A stretch of DNA of 64,000 nucleotides from Elusimicrobiales bacterium (GCA_028713125.1 JAQTOU010000008.1:89256-153255), one strand, 5' to 3'. Positions 49,829 to 59,415 are shown, counted from the first letter of the stretch. Translations and numbers: made by a program. The notes: generated by a model from the sequence alone, not told the origin.

Positions 49829-50278
49829 ATGATAATAGAGATCTGGACCAAAGAGAAATACGCCGGGAACGAGGAGGCGGCTTTTATCGCCAGGCTGGCT
49901 CATGCCGGCCTGAAGGTGAAAACCGCGCGCCTTTCCCGCCTTTACCGGGTGGACGCTGATTTCACCAAAGCGGACTTCTCCAGAATAGCTTCGGACCTGC
50001 TGACCGACAATATAACAGAGCATTGCTCCCTGACCCCCGGGAAAGCGGGGCTTAAGAGCGCCTACAGGGTGGAAGTCTGGCTGAAGGACTCCGTGACCGA
50101 TGTGGTAGGGGAAAGCGTGAAAGAGGCCGTTGCCGACGTGGCGGGAAAGCTTCCGGCCGCGGTCAGGTTCGGCCGGGCCTACTATGTGCCCTGCGCGTCC
50201 GAGCTGAAGCTCAAGCTGGCCGTCTCGAAGATACTGGTGAACGAAGTGGTAAATAAATTTAAAATCGAGAAATGCTGA
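49829..50278 (+). CDS. purS: Tandem-duplicated PurS (FGAM synthase subunit)
   Basis: 149 aa, about twice the usual 80. The two halves align: residues 2-70 (IEIWTKE...ARLSRLYRVDADFTK) and 77-149 (VEVWLKDSV...AVRFGRAYYVPCASELK) share E-[IV]-W-x-K at the start, the A-R-x-x-R-x-Y-x-V core and a leucine-rich end. The second half is the better PurS match. PurS dimers bridge PurL and PurQ, and large PurL enzymes carry a fused PurS-dimer-like domain; this gene is the separate, single-chain equivalent. Six bases before purL. Confidence 0.8.
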   Translation: MIIEIWTKEKYAGNEEAAFIARLAHAGLKVKTARLSRLYRVDADFTKADFSRIASDLLTDNITEHCSLTPGKAGLKSAYRVEVWLKDSVTDVVGESVKEAVADVAGKLPAAVRFGRAYYVPCASELKLKLAVSKILVNEVVNKFKIEKC

Positions 50279-50284
50279 GAAACT

Positions 50285-52669
50285 ATGCAAAACCCTCTTT
50301 CTAATTTTACCTCTTTAAGCGAAAAGCAGCTGGCGGAGCTGGACAGGGCCTGCGGCTGGTCGCTGAACGCGCTGGAGCTCGCCGAAGTGCAGCGGGAGTT
50401 CAGGAAAATGGGCAGGCAGCCTTCGCGCGGGGAACTCGAGACCCTGGCCCAGACCTGGTCCGAGCACTGCAAGCATAAAACTTTTTCCGGCCCGGTTTCC
50501 TTCAAGTCCGGAAGCAAGATCAAGAAATACAAGAACCTCTTTAAAGAAACCATAGTAAAGGCGACTAAAACCCTGAACAGGAAGTGGTGCCTTTCCGTGT
50601 TTACCGATAATGCCGGGATAGTGGAATTCGGCAAGAACGGGAAATGGGGCCTGGCTTTCAAGGCGGAAACCCATAACCATCCCTGCGCGGTGGAGCCTTA
50701 CGGCGGGGCCGAGACGGGCGTGGGCGGCGTGATAAGGGACATCCTGGGCGTCGGCCTTGGCGCGAAACCGGTGCTTAATACCGACAATTTCTGCTTCGGC
50801 TATCTGGACAGCAAGAAGAAGCTTCCTAAAAATTCGCATTCCCCGGAGCGCATCATGCGCGGCGTGGTGGAAGGAGTGCGGGATTACGGCAACCGCATCG
50901 GCATCCCCACCGCCTCCGGCGGCCTCTATTTCGACGACGGCTACCTGCTTAACCCGCTGGTCTATGTCGGCTGCGCCGGGCTTATCCCGACCGATAAAAT
51001 AGACAAAAAAGTCGTGCCGGGCGACCTGGTCGTCTCCATAGGCGGGCGCACCGGCCGCGACGGGATCCACGGCGCCACTTTTTCCTCCGCTAACATAGAA
51101 GAGGACACTTCGGCTTCGGCCGTGCAGATCGGCCACGCCGTGAACGAGAAAAAGACCCTCGACGTGCTGATGCGAGCCCGCGACCTCGGCCTGTACAATG
51201 CCGTGACCGACTGCGGGGCCGGCGGCTTCTCCTCGGCCATCGGCGAGCTGGGCTCGGAGACCGGCGCGCGGATACGCCTTGAGGACGCGCTGCTTAAGGA
51301 TACCCGCATAGAGCCCTGGGAGATCTGGGTGTCGGAGTCGCAGGAGCGCATGATACTTTCAGTGCCGAAGGCCAAGCTTAAGAAACTCGAGGCTATACTC
51401 AGGGCGGAGAGCTGCGAATACTGCGTCCTGGGAACTTTCCCCGGGGACGGGCAGCTCCTGGTGACGCACGGCGAAGAAAAAATAGTGGACCTGCCCATGG
51501 CTTTCCTGCACGGCGGGGTTCCTAATTTCGAGAAGAAGGCGGCGCGGCGCAAAGTGAAGATACTCGACGGGGCCCCGCTCCAGCCCGCGAAGACTTACGG
51601 GGGGCTGCTTAAAGAAATGCTGGCGCACCCCAATGTGTGCTCGAGGCATTCCGTCATAACCCAGTACGACCACGAGGTGCAGGGCGGGACCGTGATAAAG
51701 CCGCTGCAGGGAAAATACGGGGACGGGCCCGGGGACGCGGCCGTGATCTGGCCGCAGGCCGCGACGCTGGACCTGAACGATTTCGCCGGCTTCGCCGTTA
51801 CTCACGGCTTCAACCCGGCGGCGGGGAAGATAGACCCCTACCAGATGGCGCTGCACACGGTCGACGAGGCGGTCAGGAACCTGCTCTGCGTCGGCGCGGA
51901 GATCTCGCGCACGGCCATCCTGGACAATTTCTGCGCGGCTAGTCCCCGCGACCCGGAAGTGATGGGGGACCTGGTCCTGGCGGCTGAAGGCTGCCATGAC
52001 GCGGCTATGGCCTACGGCGCGCCCTTCATCTCCGGCAAGGACAGCTTTTATAACCAGTCCAAAGACGCCGACGGGAAGGAATACCCGATCCCGCTTTCGC
52101 TGCTGATCTCCGCCACCGCGCCGGTGGAAGATATCCGTAAAGCCATAACGATGAACTTCAAGGAAGCCGGGAACCCGGTTTACCTGGCCGGCGTAAGCCG
52201 CCGCGGCTTCGGCGGCTCCGTGTACGGCGATATGATGGTAGCCGGCAATAACTATATAGCCCCGCTGGATATGAAAGCGGCCGTGAAGATGTATACGGCC
52301 CTCCTGAAGGCCATAAAGACCGGCTGCGTCTGCGCCGCGCACGACGTGTCCCAGGGGGGGCTCGCCGTAACTCTCGCCGAAATGGCTTTCTCCGGCGGCT
52401 TCGGGGCGGAGATAGACCTTTCCGCCGCGGGCCGGGAGAAGGGCCTGTCCGCGCTCGAACTTTTGTTCGGCGAAAGCCCTTCCCGCCTTGTCCTCGAGGT
52501 GGTGAAGGACAGGGAGGCGGAGTTCCTCAAGCTCGTAAAGGGCCTGCCTGTCGGCGAAATAGGGTATGTTAACGAGGAGCCCTCGCTGGACGTTAACGAC
52601 TCCGGAGCGCCGCTTTTCAGGGAAGACATCTTCGCGCTTAAAAAGTGCTGGAAGAGGGAGCTCATATGA
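50285..52669 (+). CDS. purL: FGAM synthase, synthetase subunit
   Basis: 794 aa, separate (small-type) PurL, longer than the 740-aa Bacillus form. TWSEHCKHKTF near residue 60, FKAETHNHPCAVEPYGGAETGVGG (ATP/FGAR site), TDCGAGGFSSAIGE and AHDVSQGGLAVTLAEM are all in place. Makes FGAM from FGAR with ammonia from PurQ. No strong ribosome site, so it probably relies on coupling with purS. Overlaps purQ by ATGA. Confidence 0.96.
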   Translation: MQNPLSNFTSLSEKQLAELDRACGWSLNALELAEVQREFRKMGRQPSRGELETLAQTWSEHCKHKTFSGPVSFKSGSKIKKYKNLFKETIVKATKTLNRKWCLSVFTDNAGIVEFGKNGKWGLAFKAETHNHPCAVEPYGGAETGVGGVIRDILGVGLGAKPVLNTDNFCFGYLDSKKKLPKNSHSPERIMRGVVEGVRDYGNRIGIPTASGGLYFDDGYLLNPLVYVGCAGLIPTDKIDKKVVPGDLVVSIGGRTGRDGIHGATFSSANIEEDTSASAVQIGHAVNEKKTLDVLMRARDLGLYNAVTDCGAGGFSSAIGELGSETGARIRLEDALLKDTRIEPWEIWVSESQERMILSVPKAKLKKLEAILRAESCEYCVLGTFPGDGQLLVTHGEEKIVDLPMAFLHGGVPNFEKKAARRKVKILDGAPLQPAKTYGGLLKEMLAHPNVCSRHSVITQYDHEVQGGTVIKPLQGKYGDGPGDAAVIWPQAATLDLNDFAGFAVTHGFNPAAGKIDPYQMALHTVDEAVRNLLCVGAEISRTAILDNFCAASPRDPEVMGDLVLAAEGCHDAAMAYGAPFISGKDSFYNQSKDADGKEYPIPLSLLISATAPVEDIRKAITMNFKEAGNPVYLAGVSRRGFGGSVYGDMMVAGNNYIAPLDMKAAVKMYTALLKAIKTGCVCAAHDVSQGGLAVTLAEMAFSGGFGAEIDLSAAGREKGLSALELLFGESPSRLVLEVVKDREAEFLKLVKGLPVGEIGYVNEEPSLDVNDSGAPLFREDIFALKKCWKRELI

Positions 52670-53406
52670 AGCCCAAGGCGATAATCCTGCGTGGCACCGC
52701 CACTAACTGCGACATCGAAACTTTCAATTCCTTTAAATATGTAGGTGCGGAGCCGGAGCTGGTCCATATAAACCAGCTTCTGTCCGGAGAGAAGAAGGTC
52801 CTGGATTATTCCCTGATGGCTTTCCCGGGCGGCTTTTCCTACGGCGACGATATCTCCGCCGGCAAGATCTACGCCGTGAAGATGAGCCGCCTCACATCGG
52901 ATTTCGAAGCTTTCATCAAGGATAAAAGGCCCGTCATCGGAATCTGCAACGGTTTCCAGATACTTGTAAAGACCGGCTTCCTGCCAGAGAACAGGGGGAA
53001 CGCCCAGGTCTCCACTCTCTACACCAATGACTGCGGTCATTTCCTTGCCAAATGGATAAAAGTGAAGATAAATAAAAAAAGCCCGTGCATTTTCACGAAG
53101 GGCCTCCCGGACGAGATCGAGCTCCCCATCGCTCACGGCGAGGGGAAGTTCATAGTCGAGGACAGGAAAATAATGTCGGACCTGACGGCGCGCGAGCTCC
53201 ACGCTATGACCTATTCGGAAAACCCCAACGGCTCTATGCTGGATATCGCCGGGATAACCAATGCCTCGGGCACCTGCTTCGGCCTGATGCCGCACCCGGA
53301 GCGGAACTTCTTCGCCTGGCAGAACCCTGACCGGCCTGCCGCCGCCAGGGAAGCCGTGGCCGCGGGCTACCAGTTCTTCAAGAACGCGGTGGATTACGTC
53401 GGGTAA
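52666..53406 (+). CDS. purQ: FGAM synthase, glutaminase subunit
   Basis: 246 aa from ATG 52666 overlapping the purL stop; GAGGGAG is upstream. Class I glutaminase: nucleophile Cys in GICNGFQIL, His and Glu in LMPHPERN. FPGGFSYGDDISAGK is typical of PurQ. It hands ammonia to PurL. Confidence 0.96.
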   Translation: MKPKAIILRGTATNCDIETFNSFKYVGAEPELVHINQLLSGEKKVLDYSLMAFPGGFSYGDDISAGKIYAVKMSRLTSDFEAFIKDKRPVIGICNGFQILVKTGFLPENRGNAQVSTLYTNDCGHFLAKWIKVKINKKSPCIFTKGLPDEIELPIAHGEGKFIVEDRKIMSDLTARELHAMTYSENPNGSMLDIAGITNASGTCFGLMPHPERNFFAWQNPDRPAAAREAVAAGYQFFKNAVDYVG

Positions 53407-53417
53407 AAGGAAAACAC

Positions 53418-54806
53418 ATGTGCGGAATATTCGCTATCTCGGATAATAAGGACGCTTCAAGGCTGGCTTATGTCGGGCTCTTCACCCTGCAGCACCGCGG
53501 CCAGGAATCCGCCGGCATCGTTACTGACGACAACGGGGCCCTGCGCCACAGCATCGGCATGGGCCTCGTAAGCGAGATCTTCACCAAGGACGCGCTTGAA
53601 ACCCTTAAGGGCCGCAGCGCTATCGGCCATATCCGCTATTCCACTACCGGCTCGAGCCATATCAAGAACGCCCAGCCTCTGGTCCTCGATTCCTACCTCG
53701 GGCAGGTGGCCGTAGCGCATAACGGCAACCTTACAAACTCCGACGGCCTTAAGGAGCAGCTCCAGAAAGGCGGCGCCATCTTCCAGTCCACCAGCGACAC
53801 CGAAGTAATACTGCACCTGATGGCGAAGCATCGCGGGAAGAGCCTGGCCGATACGCTCGCAAAAAACCTTCCGAAACTGGAGGGCTCATACGCTTTCGCC
53901 TTCCTGGCGCCGGGCAAACTTATCGGGGCGCGCGACCCTAACGGGTTCAGGCCCCTGGTCCTGGGCAAGCTGGGAAAGTCTTTCATGCTTGCGTCCGAGA
54001 CCTGCGCTATCGAAGTGGCGGGGGGAAAGATAGTCAGGGAGGTCGCTCCAGGAGAGATGGTGACGATAGAGGGCGGGAAAGCCAGCTTCAGGCGCTTCGC
54101 CCCGGCCAGGAACTTCACGCGCTGCATCTTCGAGCAGGTTTATTTCGCCAGGCCCGATTCGATAGTCGCCGGGAGGAGCGTGCAGACGGCGCGCTACGAG
54201 ATCGGCGCCCTGCTTGCCCGCGAGCTGAAGGGCGTCAAGGCCGACATCGTGTCCGGCGTGCCGGATTCCGGGACGGTCTACGCCCTGGGCTTCTCCGACG
54301 AATCCTGGATCCCCTTCCAGACCGTCTTCATGCGCAACCATTATACCGGCCGCTCCTTTATCCAGCCGGACCAGCGCCTCAGGGAATTCACCGCCCACCT
54401 CAAGCTGGCGCCCATAAGGGACGTGATACAGGGCAAGACCATCATACTGATAGACGATTCCCTGGTGCGGGGGACGACTTCGCGCAAGATAGTGAAGAGC
54501 CTCAAAAAGGCCGGCGCTAAGAAGATAATAATGGCGATCGCTTCCCCGGCCATCATCTCCCCGTGTTTCTACGGGATAGACACTCCGAGCAAAAAGGAAC
54601 TGATAGCCTGTAACCTGACGCTGGAGAAGATCCGCCGCTTCATCGGGGCCGACGAGCTCTATTATCTAAGCCTGGAGAGCCTGGTGTCCGCATGCGGCGA
54701 TAAAAAGGACAGGAATTTCTGCGTTTCCTGCTTTACCGGAAAATATAATACGCGCGTGGACGCGGTGGCAAAGGCCTATGGGCTCCCTGCCAAGGCGGGG
54801 CTGTGA
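53418..54806 (+). CDS. purF: Amidophosphoribosyltransferase with [4Fe-4S] ligands
   Basis: 462 aa. The chain begins MCGIF, so the N-terminal nucleophile Cys is exposed by Met removal alone with no propeptide. PRPP motif ILIDDSLVRGTTS. All four [4Fe-4S] ligand positions known from Bacillus PurF are kept: RCIFEQVYFARPDS, SPCFYGID, and FCVSCFTG. First committed step, PRPP plus glutamine to phosphoribosylamine; the cluster makes it oxygen-sensitive. GTGA overlap with purD. Confidence 0.96.
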   Translation: MCGIFAISDNKDASRLAYVGLFTLQHRGQESAGIVTDDNGALRHSIGMGLVSEIFTKDALETLKGRSAIGHIRYSTTGSSHIKNAQPLVLDSYLGQVAVAHNGNLTNSDGLKEQLQKGGAIFQSTSDTEVILHLMAKHRGKSLADTLAKNLPKLEGSYAFAFLAPGKLIGARDPNGFRPLVLGKLGKSFMLASETCAIEVAGGKIVREVAPGEMVTIEGGKASFRRFAPARNFTRCIFEQVYFARPDSIVAGRSVQTARYEIGALLARELKGVKADIVSGVPDSGTVYALGFSDESWIPFQTVFMRNHYTGRSFIQPDQRLREFTAHLKLAPIRDVIQGKTIILIDDSLVRGTTSRKIVKSLKKAGAKKIIMAIASPAIISPCFYGIDTPSKKELIACNLTLEKIRRFIGADELYYLSLESLVSACGDKKDRNFCVSCFTGKYNTRVDAVAKAYGLPAKAGL

Positions 54807-56053
54807 ACGTACTGATTATCGGTTCCGGCGGCCGCGAGCATGCCCTGGCCTGGAAGATAAGGCAAAGCCCGCAGCTCGGGAAGCTGCACGCCGTGCCGGG
54901 CTCCGCCGCGATGAAAAGCCTGGCCGAATGCCATGCCATAGCGGTCGACGATTTCGAGAAAATACACGCCTGCTGCCTCGCGAAGAAGATAGAGCTGGTC
55001 GTGGTAGGCCCAGAAGCGCCCCTGGCTAAAGGGATAAGCGATTTCCTGACGGCGAAGGGCGTTAAGGTTTTCGGCCCCTCCCAAAAGGGCGCCCTGCTGG
55101 AAGCTTCAAAGCAATTCGCCAAGGAGTTCATGGGAAGGAATTCCATTCCCACCGCTTCCTTCACCATCCTTTACTCCGCTGAGTTCGCCAGGGAAAAAAT
55201 AAAAGAGAACAAGAAATACCCGGTGGTGATCAAGGCCGACGGCCTGGCCGCCGGGAAGGGCGTGCGCATCTGCGAAAACGAGGGCGACGCCCTTTCCGCC
55301 GTCTCGGATTTCATGGAAAAGAGGATCTTCGGCTCTTCCGGCTCGAAAGTGGTCATGGAAGAGTTCCTGACCGGCCGGGAGGCCTCCGTCCTGGCCCTGG
55401 TGGACGGCAAGTCTTTCCTGCTGCTCCCCATAGCGAGGGACCACAAGCGCCTGGGCGACGGCGACCTGGGCCCCAACACCGGCGGGATGGGCGCGGTAGC
55501 TCCCGTCGAGATCGCCGCCACCGACCTGGAAATAATCAAAAAAGAAATATTGCAGCGCTTCGTGGACGGCGTACAAAAAGAGCAGATCCCTTTTTGCGGA
55601 GTCGTTTTCGCGGGGATAATGTTCACTCCCGACGGGCCCAAGGTCCTGGAGTTCAACTGCCGCTTCGGCGATCCTGAAACCCAGGCGATAATGCCGCTCC
55701 TGAGGGGGGACCTGCTGTCGCTGCTCAAAGCCTGCGCCGACGGCAAACTGGCAGGGAAAGAACTTGAGCTTAACGGAAAAGCCTGCGTCTCCGTAGTCCT
55801 GGCGGCCGGCGGCTATCCGGATAATCCGGAGAAAGGAAAAGAGATTACCGGCCTCTATAAAGTTCCCGCCGGGGCGCTGGTCTTCCACGCGGGAACGGAG
55901 AAAAAAGAAGACGGCTATATAACGAGCGGGGGGCGCGTCCTTTCCGTGACCGCCGCCGGAGCCAGCCTGGAAGAAGCCAGGAAGAGCGCCTACTCCGCCG
56001 TCTCAAAAATACATTTCGAAGGCATGCAGTACAGGAAAGACATAGGTTTGTGA
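54803..56053 (+). CDS. purD: Phosphoribosylamine-glycine ligase (GAR synthetase)
   Basis: 416 aa, GTG start overlapping the purF stop. ATP-grasp enzyme: IIGSGGREHALAWK, VIKADGLAAGKGV, LGDGDLGPNTGGMGA and EFNCRFGDPETQ. Joins phosphoribosylamine and glycine; coupling to purF suits the unstable intermediate. Confidence 0.96.
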   Translation: MNVLIIGSGGREHALAWKIRQSPQLGKLHAVPGSAAMKSLAECHAIAVDDFEKIHACCLAKKIELVVVGPEAPLAKGISDFLTAKGVKVFGPSQKGALLEASKQFAKEFMGRNSIPTASFTILYSAEFAREKIKENKKYPVVIKADGLAAGKGVRICENEGDALSAVSDFMEKRIFGSSGSKVVMEEFLTGREASVLALVDGKSFLLLPIARDHKRLGDGDLGPNTGGMGAVAPVEIAATDLEIIKKEILQRFVDGVQKEQIPFCGVVFAGIMFTPDGPKVLEFNCRFGDPETQAIMPLLRGDLLSLLKACADGKLAGKELELNGKACVSVVLAAGGYPDNPEKGKEITGLYKVPAGALVFHAGTEKKEDGYITSGGRVLSVTAAGASLEEARKSAYSAVSKIHFEGMQYRKDIGL

Positions 56054-56091
56054 GCGCCCGAAGAACACATTTTCCCGGTACAGGAGACATA

Positions 56092-57060
56092 ATGACGACT
56101 TATAAAAAAAGCGGAGTGGATATAAAGCTTTCTGATAAATTCACAGAATTCCTGGAGAAAAAGTCCAAAGCTATCGGCGGCTTCGCCGGGCTCCTGCCCA
56201 TAGCCGAGAGCAGGAACGAGTTCAGCCTGGTCGCTTCCACCGACGGCGTAGGAACGAAGCTGAAACTCGCTTTCCTGCTGGATAAACATAATACCATCGG
56301 CATCGACCTGGTCGCCATGTGCGTGAACGACCTGCTCTGCTGCGGCGCGCGCCCCATGATCTTCCTCGATTACTACGCCACCGGCAAGCTCGACCTCGCC
56401 CGCTCCAAGAAAATAATAGACGGCATCCTGGAAGGCTGCCGCCAGGGCGAATCCGCCCTGCTCGGCGGCGAAACAGCGGAAATGCCCGGCTTCTACCAGC
56501 CAGGCGAATACGACCTCGCCGGCTTCTCGGTCGGCATCGTAAAGAACTCCGAGATTCTCGACGGGAAAAAAGTCAGGCCCGGCGACGTCCTGATCGGCCT
56601 GAAATCCACCGGCTTCCACTCCAACGGCTTTTCCCTGATAAGGAAAGTCCTGGACGATAAAAAACTCCTGAAGAAATACGCCGCCCGCCTGCTCACGCCG
56701 ACTAAAATATACGTCAAGGACGTCAATAAGCTCCGCTACGCCCTGCGCAAAAAGAAACACGACGTCCTCGCCCTCGCCCATATCACCGGCTCCGGCATCC
56801 CCGGCAACCTCCCGCGCGTCCTCCCCAAGAACCTGAGCGCCATAGTCTATAAAGATTCCTGGAAAACCCCCTCGATAATGCGCGAAATCCAGCGCCTAGG
56901 CAATATCCCGGAGGCCGACATGTGGGACTCCTTCAACATGGGCCTGGGCATGATAGCCGTAGTCCGCCCCGCCGCCGTAAAAACGGCCCTTAAAACCCTT
57001 AAAGATTCCGTGCTCATCGGTGAAATTATCAAGGGCAATAACGAAGTTCTTTTAAAGTAA
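56092..57060 (+). CDS. purM: AIR synthetase
   Basis: 322 aa from ATG 56092, five bases after AGGAG; an earlier in-frame GTG lacks a site. VASTDGVGTKLKLA, LCCGARPMIFLDYYA, LLGGETAEMPGFY and HITGSGIPGNLPRVL are characteristic. Ring closure of FGAM to AIR. The following gap holds a large structured element. Confidence 0.95.
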   Translation: MTTYKKSGVDIKLSDKFTEFLEKKSKAIGGFAGLLPIAESRNEFSLVASTDGVGTKLKLAFLLDKHNTIGIDLVAMCVNDLLCCGARPMIFLDYYATGKLDLARSKKIIDGILEGCRQGESALLGGETAEMPGFYQPGEYDLAGFSVGIVKNSEILDGKKVRPGDVLIGLKSTGFHSNGFSLIRKVLDDKKLLKKYAARLLTPTKIYVKDVNKLRYALRKKKHDVLALAHITGSGIPGNLPRVLPKNLSAIVYKDSWKTPSIMREIQRLGNIPEADMWDSFNMGLGMIAVVRPAAVKTALKTLKDSVLIGEIIKGNNEVLLK

Positions 57061-57072
57061 GTTCTTTACCGA

Positions 57073-57206
57073 GGGGTGGCAAGGGTATGGGTTCGGAGCG
57101 ACCTCTCGGAGGCCCGAGCTTGCATAAGCGCGAGGGCCGAGAGGGGAGGCGCGCGCACGGTGTGCGCGACGCCGTGAGCGACGGGCCCATACCCTTGCCA
57201 GGCCCC
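57073..57206. repeat. Three-way-junction inverted-repeat element between purM and purNH
   Basis: Outer stem: 15 perfect bp, 57077-57091 with 57186-57200 (TGGCAAGGGTATGGG and its complement), extended by GGGG/CCCC. Inner hairpin 1: CCTCTCGG (57102-57109) with CCGAGAGG (57137-57144), then CCC/GGG and GCTT/AAGC around GCAT. Inner hairpin 2: 57148-57158 with 57162-57173, 11 bp with one bulged A and a GGT loop. No coding frame. It could be a structured RNA in the purine mRNA or a small palindromic mobile element of the REP/MITE kind. Confidence 0.8.
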
Positions 57207-57246
57207 CGACTTGGCATCTCGCGGAAAACAATATTATAGGAGTCCT

Positions 57247-59415
57247 ATGAAAAATATCGTCGTATTCGCTTCGGGCGGCGGGACTAATCTGCAGGCTTTG
57301 ATCGACGCGGCCGGAGATGGGCGCATAAAAGGGAAGATATCCCTTGTCGTTTCCAATAAAGCGGGGGCCGGCGCCCTTGAACGGGCCAAAAAGGCCGGTA
57401 TCCCGTCCGAAACCGCCGTCCAGAAAGATTTTAAGACCCCCGAAGCCTACGACGAGCACCTCGCCGCCCTCTGCCTCAAGCATAAAGCCGACCTGGTCTG
57501 CCTGGCCGGCTTCATGCTGAAGCTCGGCCCGAAAATGCTGTCCGCTTTCAAGGACCGGATAATAAATGTGCACCCGGCCCTCCTGCCCGCGTTCGGCGGT
57601 AAAGGTTTTTACGGCATGAAGGTCCACGAGGCCGTAATAGAGTCCGGCGCCAGGATAAGCGGCGCCACAGTCCACTTCGTAGACGAAAATTACGACTGCG
57701 GCCCGATAATAATACAGCAGCCGGTCCCGGTATTGCCCGGCGACTCGGCCGAAGAGCTGGCAAAGCGCGTGAACGCCGCCGAGCTCGCCATATATCCGAA
57801 AGCGGCGGCCCTGTACTGCGCCGGCCGGCTGAAAGTCGCGGGCCGCAAAGTAGAGATCTCGGGCCCTGCGCCTGAAACCGGGAAAGTGCGCCGCGCGCTT
57901 ATCTCCGTTTCAGACAAGAGCGGCGCGGTGGAGTTCTGCAGGGGCCTGGCCGCGGAGGGTGTAGAGATAGTTTCGACTTCCGGGACCTATAAACTGCTCA
58001 AAGAGGCCGGCGTGCCGGTGCGCGCCCTGGAGACCCTTACAGGTTTCCCGGAGATGCTCGACGGCAGGGTGAAGACGCTGCACCCGGCCGTGCACGGCGG
58101 GATACTTTACCGGCGGGAGGATCCGGCTCATGCCGAGGCTGTTTTTAAATTCGGCATAGAGCCCATAGACATGGTAGTCGTGAACCTTTATCCCTTCTCC
58201 GAGACGGCCAAGAAAGCCGCTCCCTGGTCCGAAGAGCTGATAGAGAATATCGACATAGGCGGCGTAGCGCTGCTCCGCGCCGCCGCCAAGAATTACCAGT
58301 CGGTGGCCGTGCTGACCTCCCCGGCCGATTATGACCCCGTACTTGCGGCTATCTGCGCGGGCGAGGGCTCCGTGCCTCTCTGGCTGAAGAAAGAGCTGGC
58401 CGTAAAAGCTTTCTCCCATACCGCCGCCTACGACGGAGCGATAGCCGGAGAGCTGGGCAAGTCCGGCGCCGCCGGCTTCCCGGCCAGCCTCGAGGTTCCG
58501 CTTAAGAAGATAAACGACCTGCGCTACGGCGAGAATCCCCACCAGGCCTGCGCGCTCTACTCCAGGAAGGGAAAGCTCCCTTTCGCTCAGCTGCAGGGCA
58601 AGGAGCTTTCCTACAACAATATCCTGGACGCTTACGGAACCTACCAGGCCGTGCGCGAGTTCGAAAAGCCGGCCGCCGTCATCTTCAAGCATGTTACCCC
58701 GTGCGGGCTCGGGACAGGGACCGATATCGCCGAGGCTTTCGAGCGCGCCTGGAGCACCGACCCGCTTTCCGCCTTCGGGGGCATAATAGCCCTTAACCGC
58801 AAGCTCGACGGCCGCATAGCGGAGTTCCTCGCCAAAAGGTTCGTGGAAGTGATCTGCGCGCCCGATTATGACGAAAAGGCGCTGGAGATCTTCGCTAAAA
58901 AGACCAATCTGCGCCTCCTGAAATGGGATAGCTTCCCCGCCGACAATCTGGTCCTGCGCTCCGTCGGCGACGAAGTCCTGGTCAGCACCGACGACAAGCT
59001 GCTGCTCGGCGACAAATGGGAAGTCCCCACAAAGCGCAAGCCGACGCCCCAGGAAGAGGAGGCGCTGCGTTTCGCCTGGACGGCCGCCAAGTACGTGCGC
59101 TCGAACGCCATAGTGCTGGCCGATACCTGCCGCACGGTAGGCATAGGGGCTGGCCAGATGTCGCGGGTGGATTCGGTCTTCATGGCCGGCCATAAGCTTG
59201 AGGCCTTTTTAAAGGACAATCCGAGGCCCGCCACCATGGTCATGGCTTCCGACGCGTTCTTCCCATTCCCCGACGCTCTGGAAGAGGGAGTAAAACTTGG
59301 CGCTACCGCCGTGATACAGCCGGGCGGCTCGGTCAAGGATAAAGAAGTGGTGGAAGCGGCCGACAAGCTGGGCGTGGCCATGGTGCTTACGGGGATAAGG
59401 CATTTCCGGCATTAA
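57247..59415 (+). CDS. purNH: Fused PurN-PurH: GAR transformylase + AICAR transformylase/IMP cyclohydrolase
   Basis: 722 aa from ATG 57247 (TAGGAG site). Residues 1-200 are PurN: VFASGGGTNLQALID, catalytic Asn107 and His109 in INVHPALLPAFGG, Asp146 in HFVDENYD. A 12-residue linker (GPAPETGK) leads to PurH (about 214-722): ISVSDKSGAVEF, TSGTYKLLKEAG and DGRVKTLHPAVHGG of the cyclohydrolase, then YGENPHQ, FKHVTPCG and SNAIVLADT of the transformylase. Both transformylases use 10-formyl-tetrahydrofolate. One continuous frame, no stop or slippery site. Normally these are two genes. Confidence 0.95.
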   Translation: MKNIVVFASGGGTNLQALIDAAGDGRIKGKISLVVSNKAGAGALERAKKAGIPSETAVQKDFKTPEAYDEHLAALCLKHKADLVCLAGFMLKLGPKMLSAFKDRIINVHPALLPAFGGKGFYGMKVHEAVIESGARISGATVHFVDENYDCGPIIIQQPVPVLPGDSAEELAKRVNAAELAIYPKAAALYCAGRLKVAGRKVEISGPAPETGKVRRALISVSDKSGAVEFCRGLAAEGVEIVSTSGTYKLLKEAGVPVRALETLTGFPEMLDGRVKTLHPAVHGGILYRREDPAHAEAVFKFGIEPIDMVVVNLYPFSETAKKAAPWSEELIENIDIGGVALLRAAAKNYQSVAVLTSPADYDPVLAAICAGEGSVPLWLKKELAVKAFSHTAAYDGAIAGELGKSGAAGFPASLEVPLKKINDLRYGENPHQACALYSRKGKLPFAQLQGKELSYNNILDAYGTYQAVREFEKPAAVIFKHVTPCGLGTGTDIAEAFERAWSTDPLSAFGGIIALNRKLDGRIAEFLAKRFVEVICAPDYDEKALEIFAKKTNLRLLKWDSFPADNLVLRSVGDEVLVSTDDKLLLGDKWEVPTKRKPTPQEEEALRFAWTAAKYVRSNAIVLADTCRTVGIGAGQMSRVDSVFMAGHKLEAFLKDNPRPATMVMASDAFFPFPDALEEGVKLGATAVIQPGGSVKDKEVVEAADKLGVAMVLTGIRHFRH

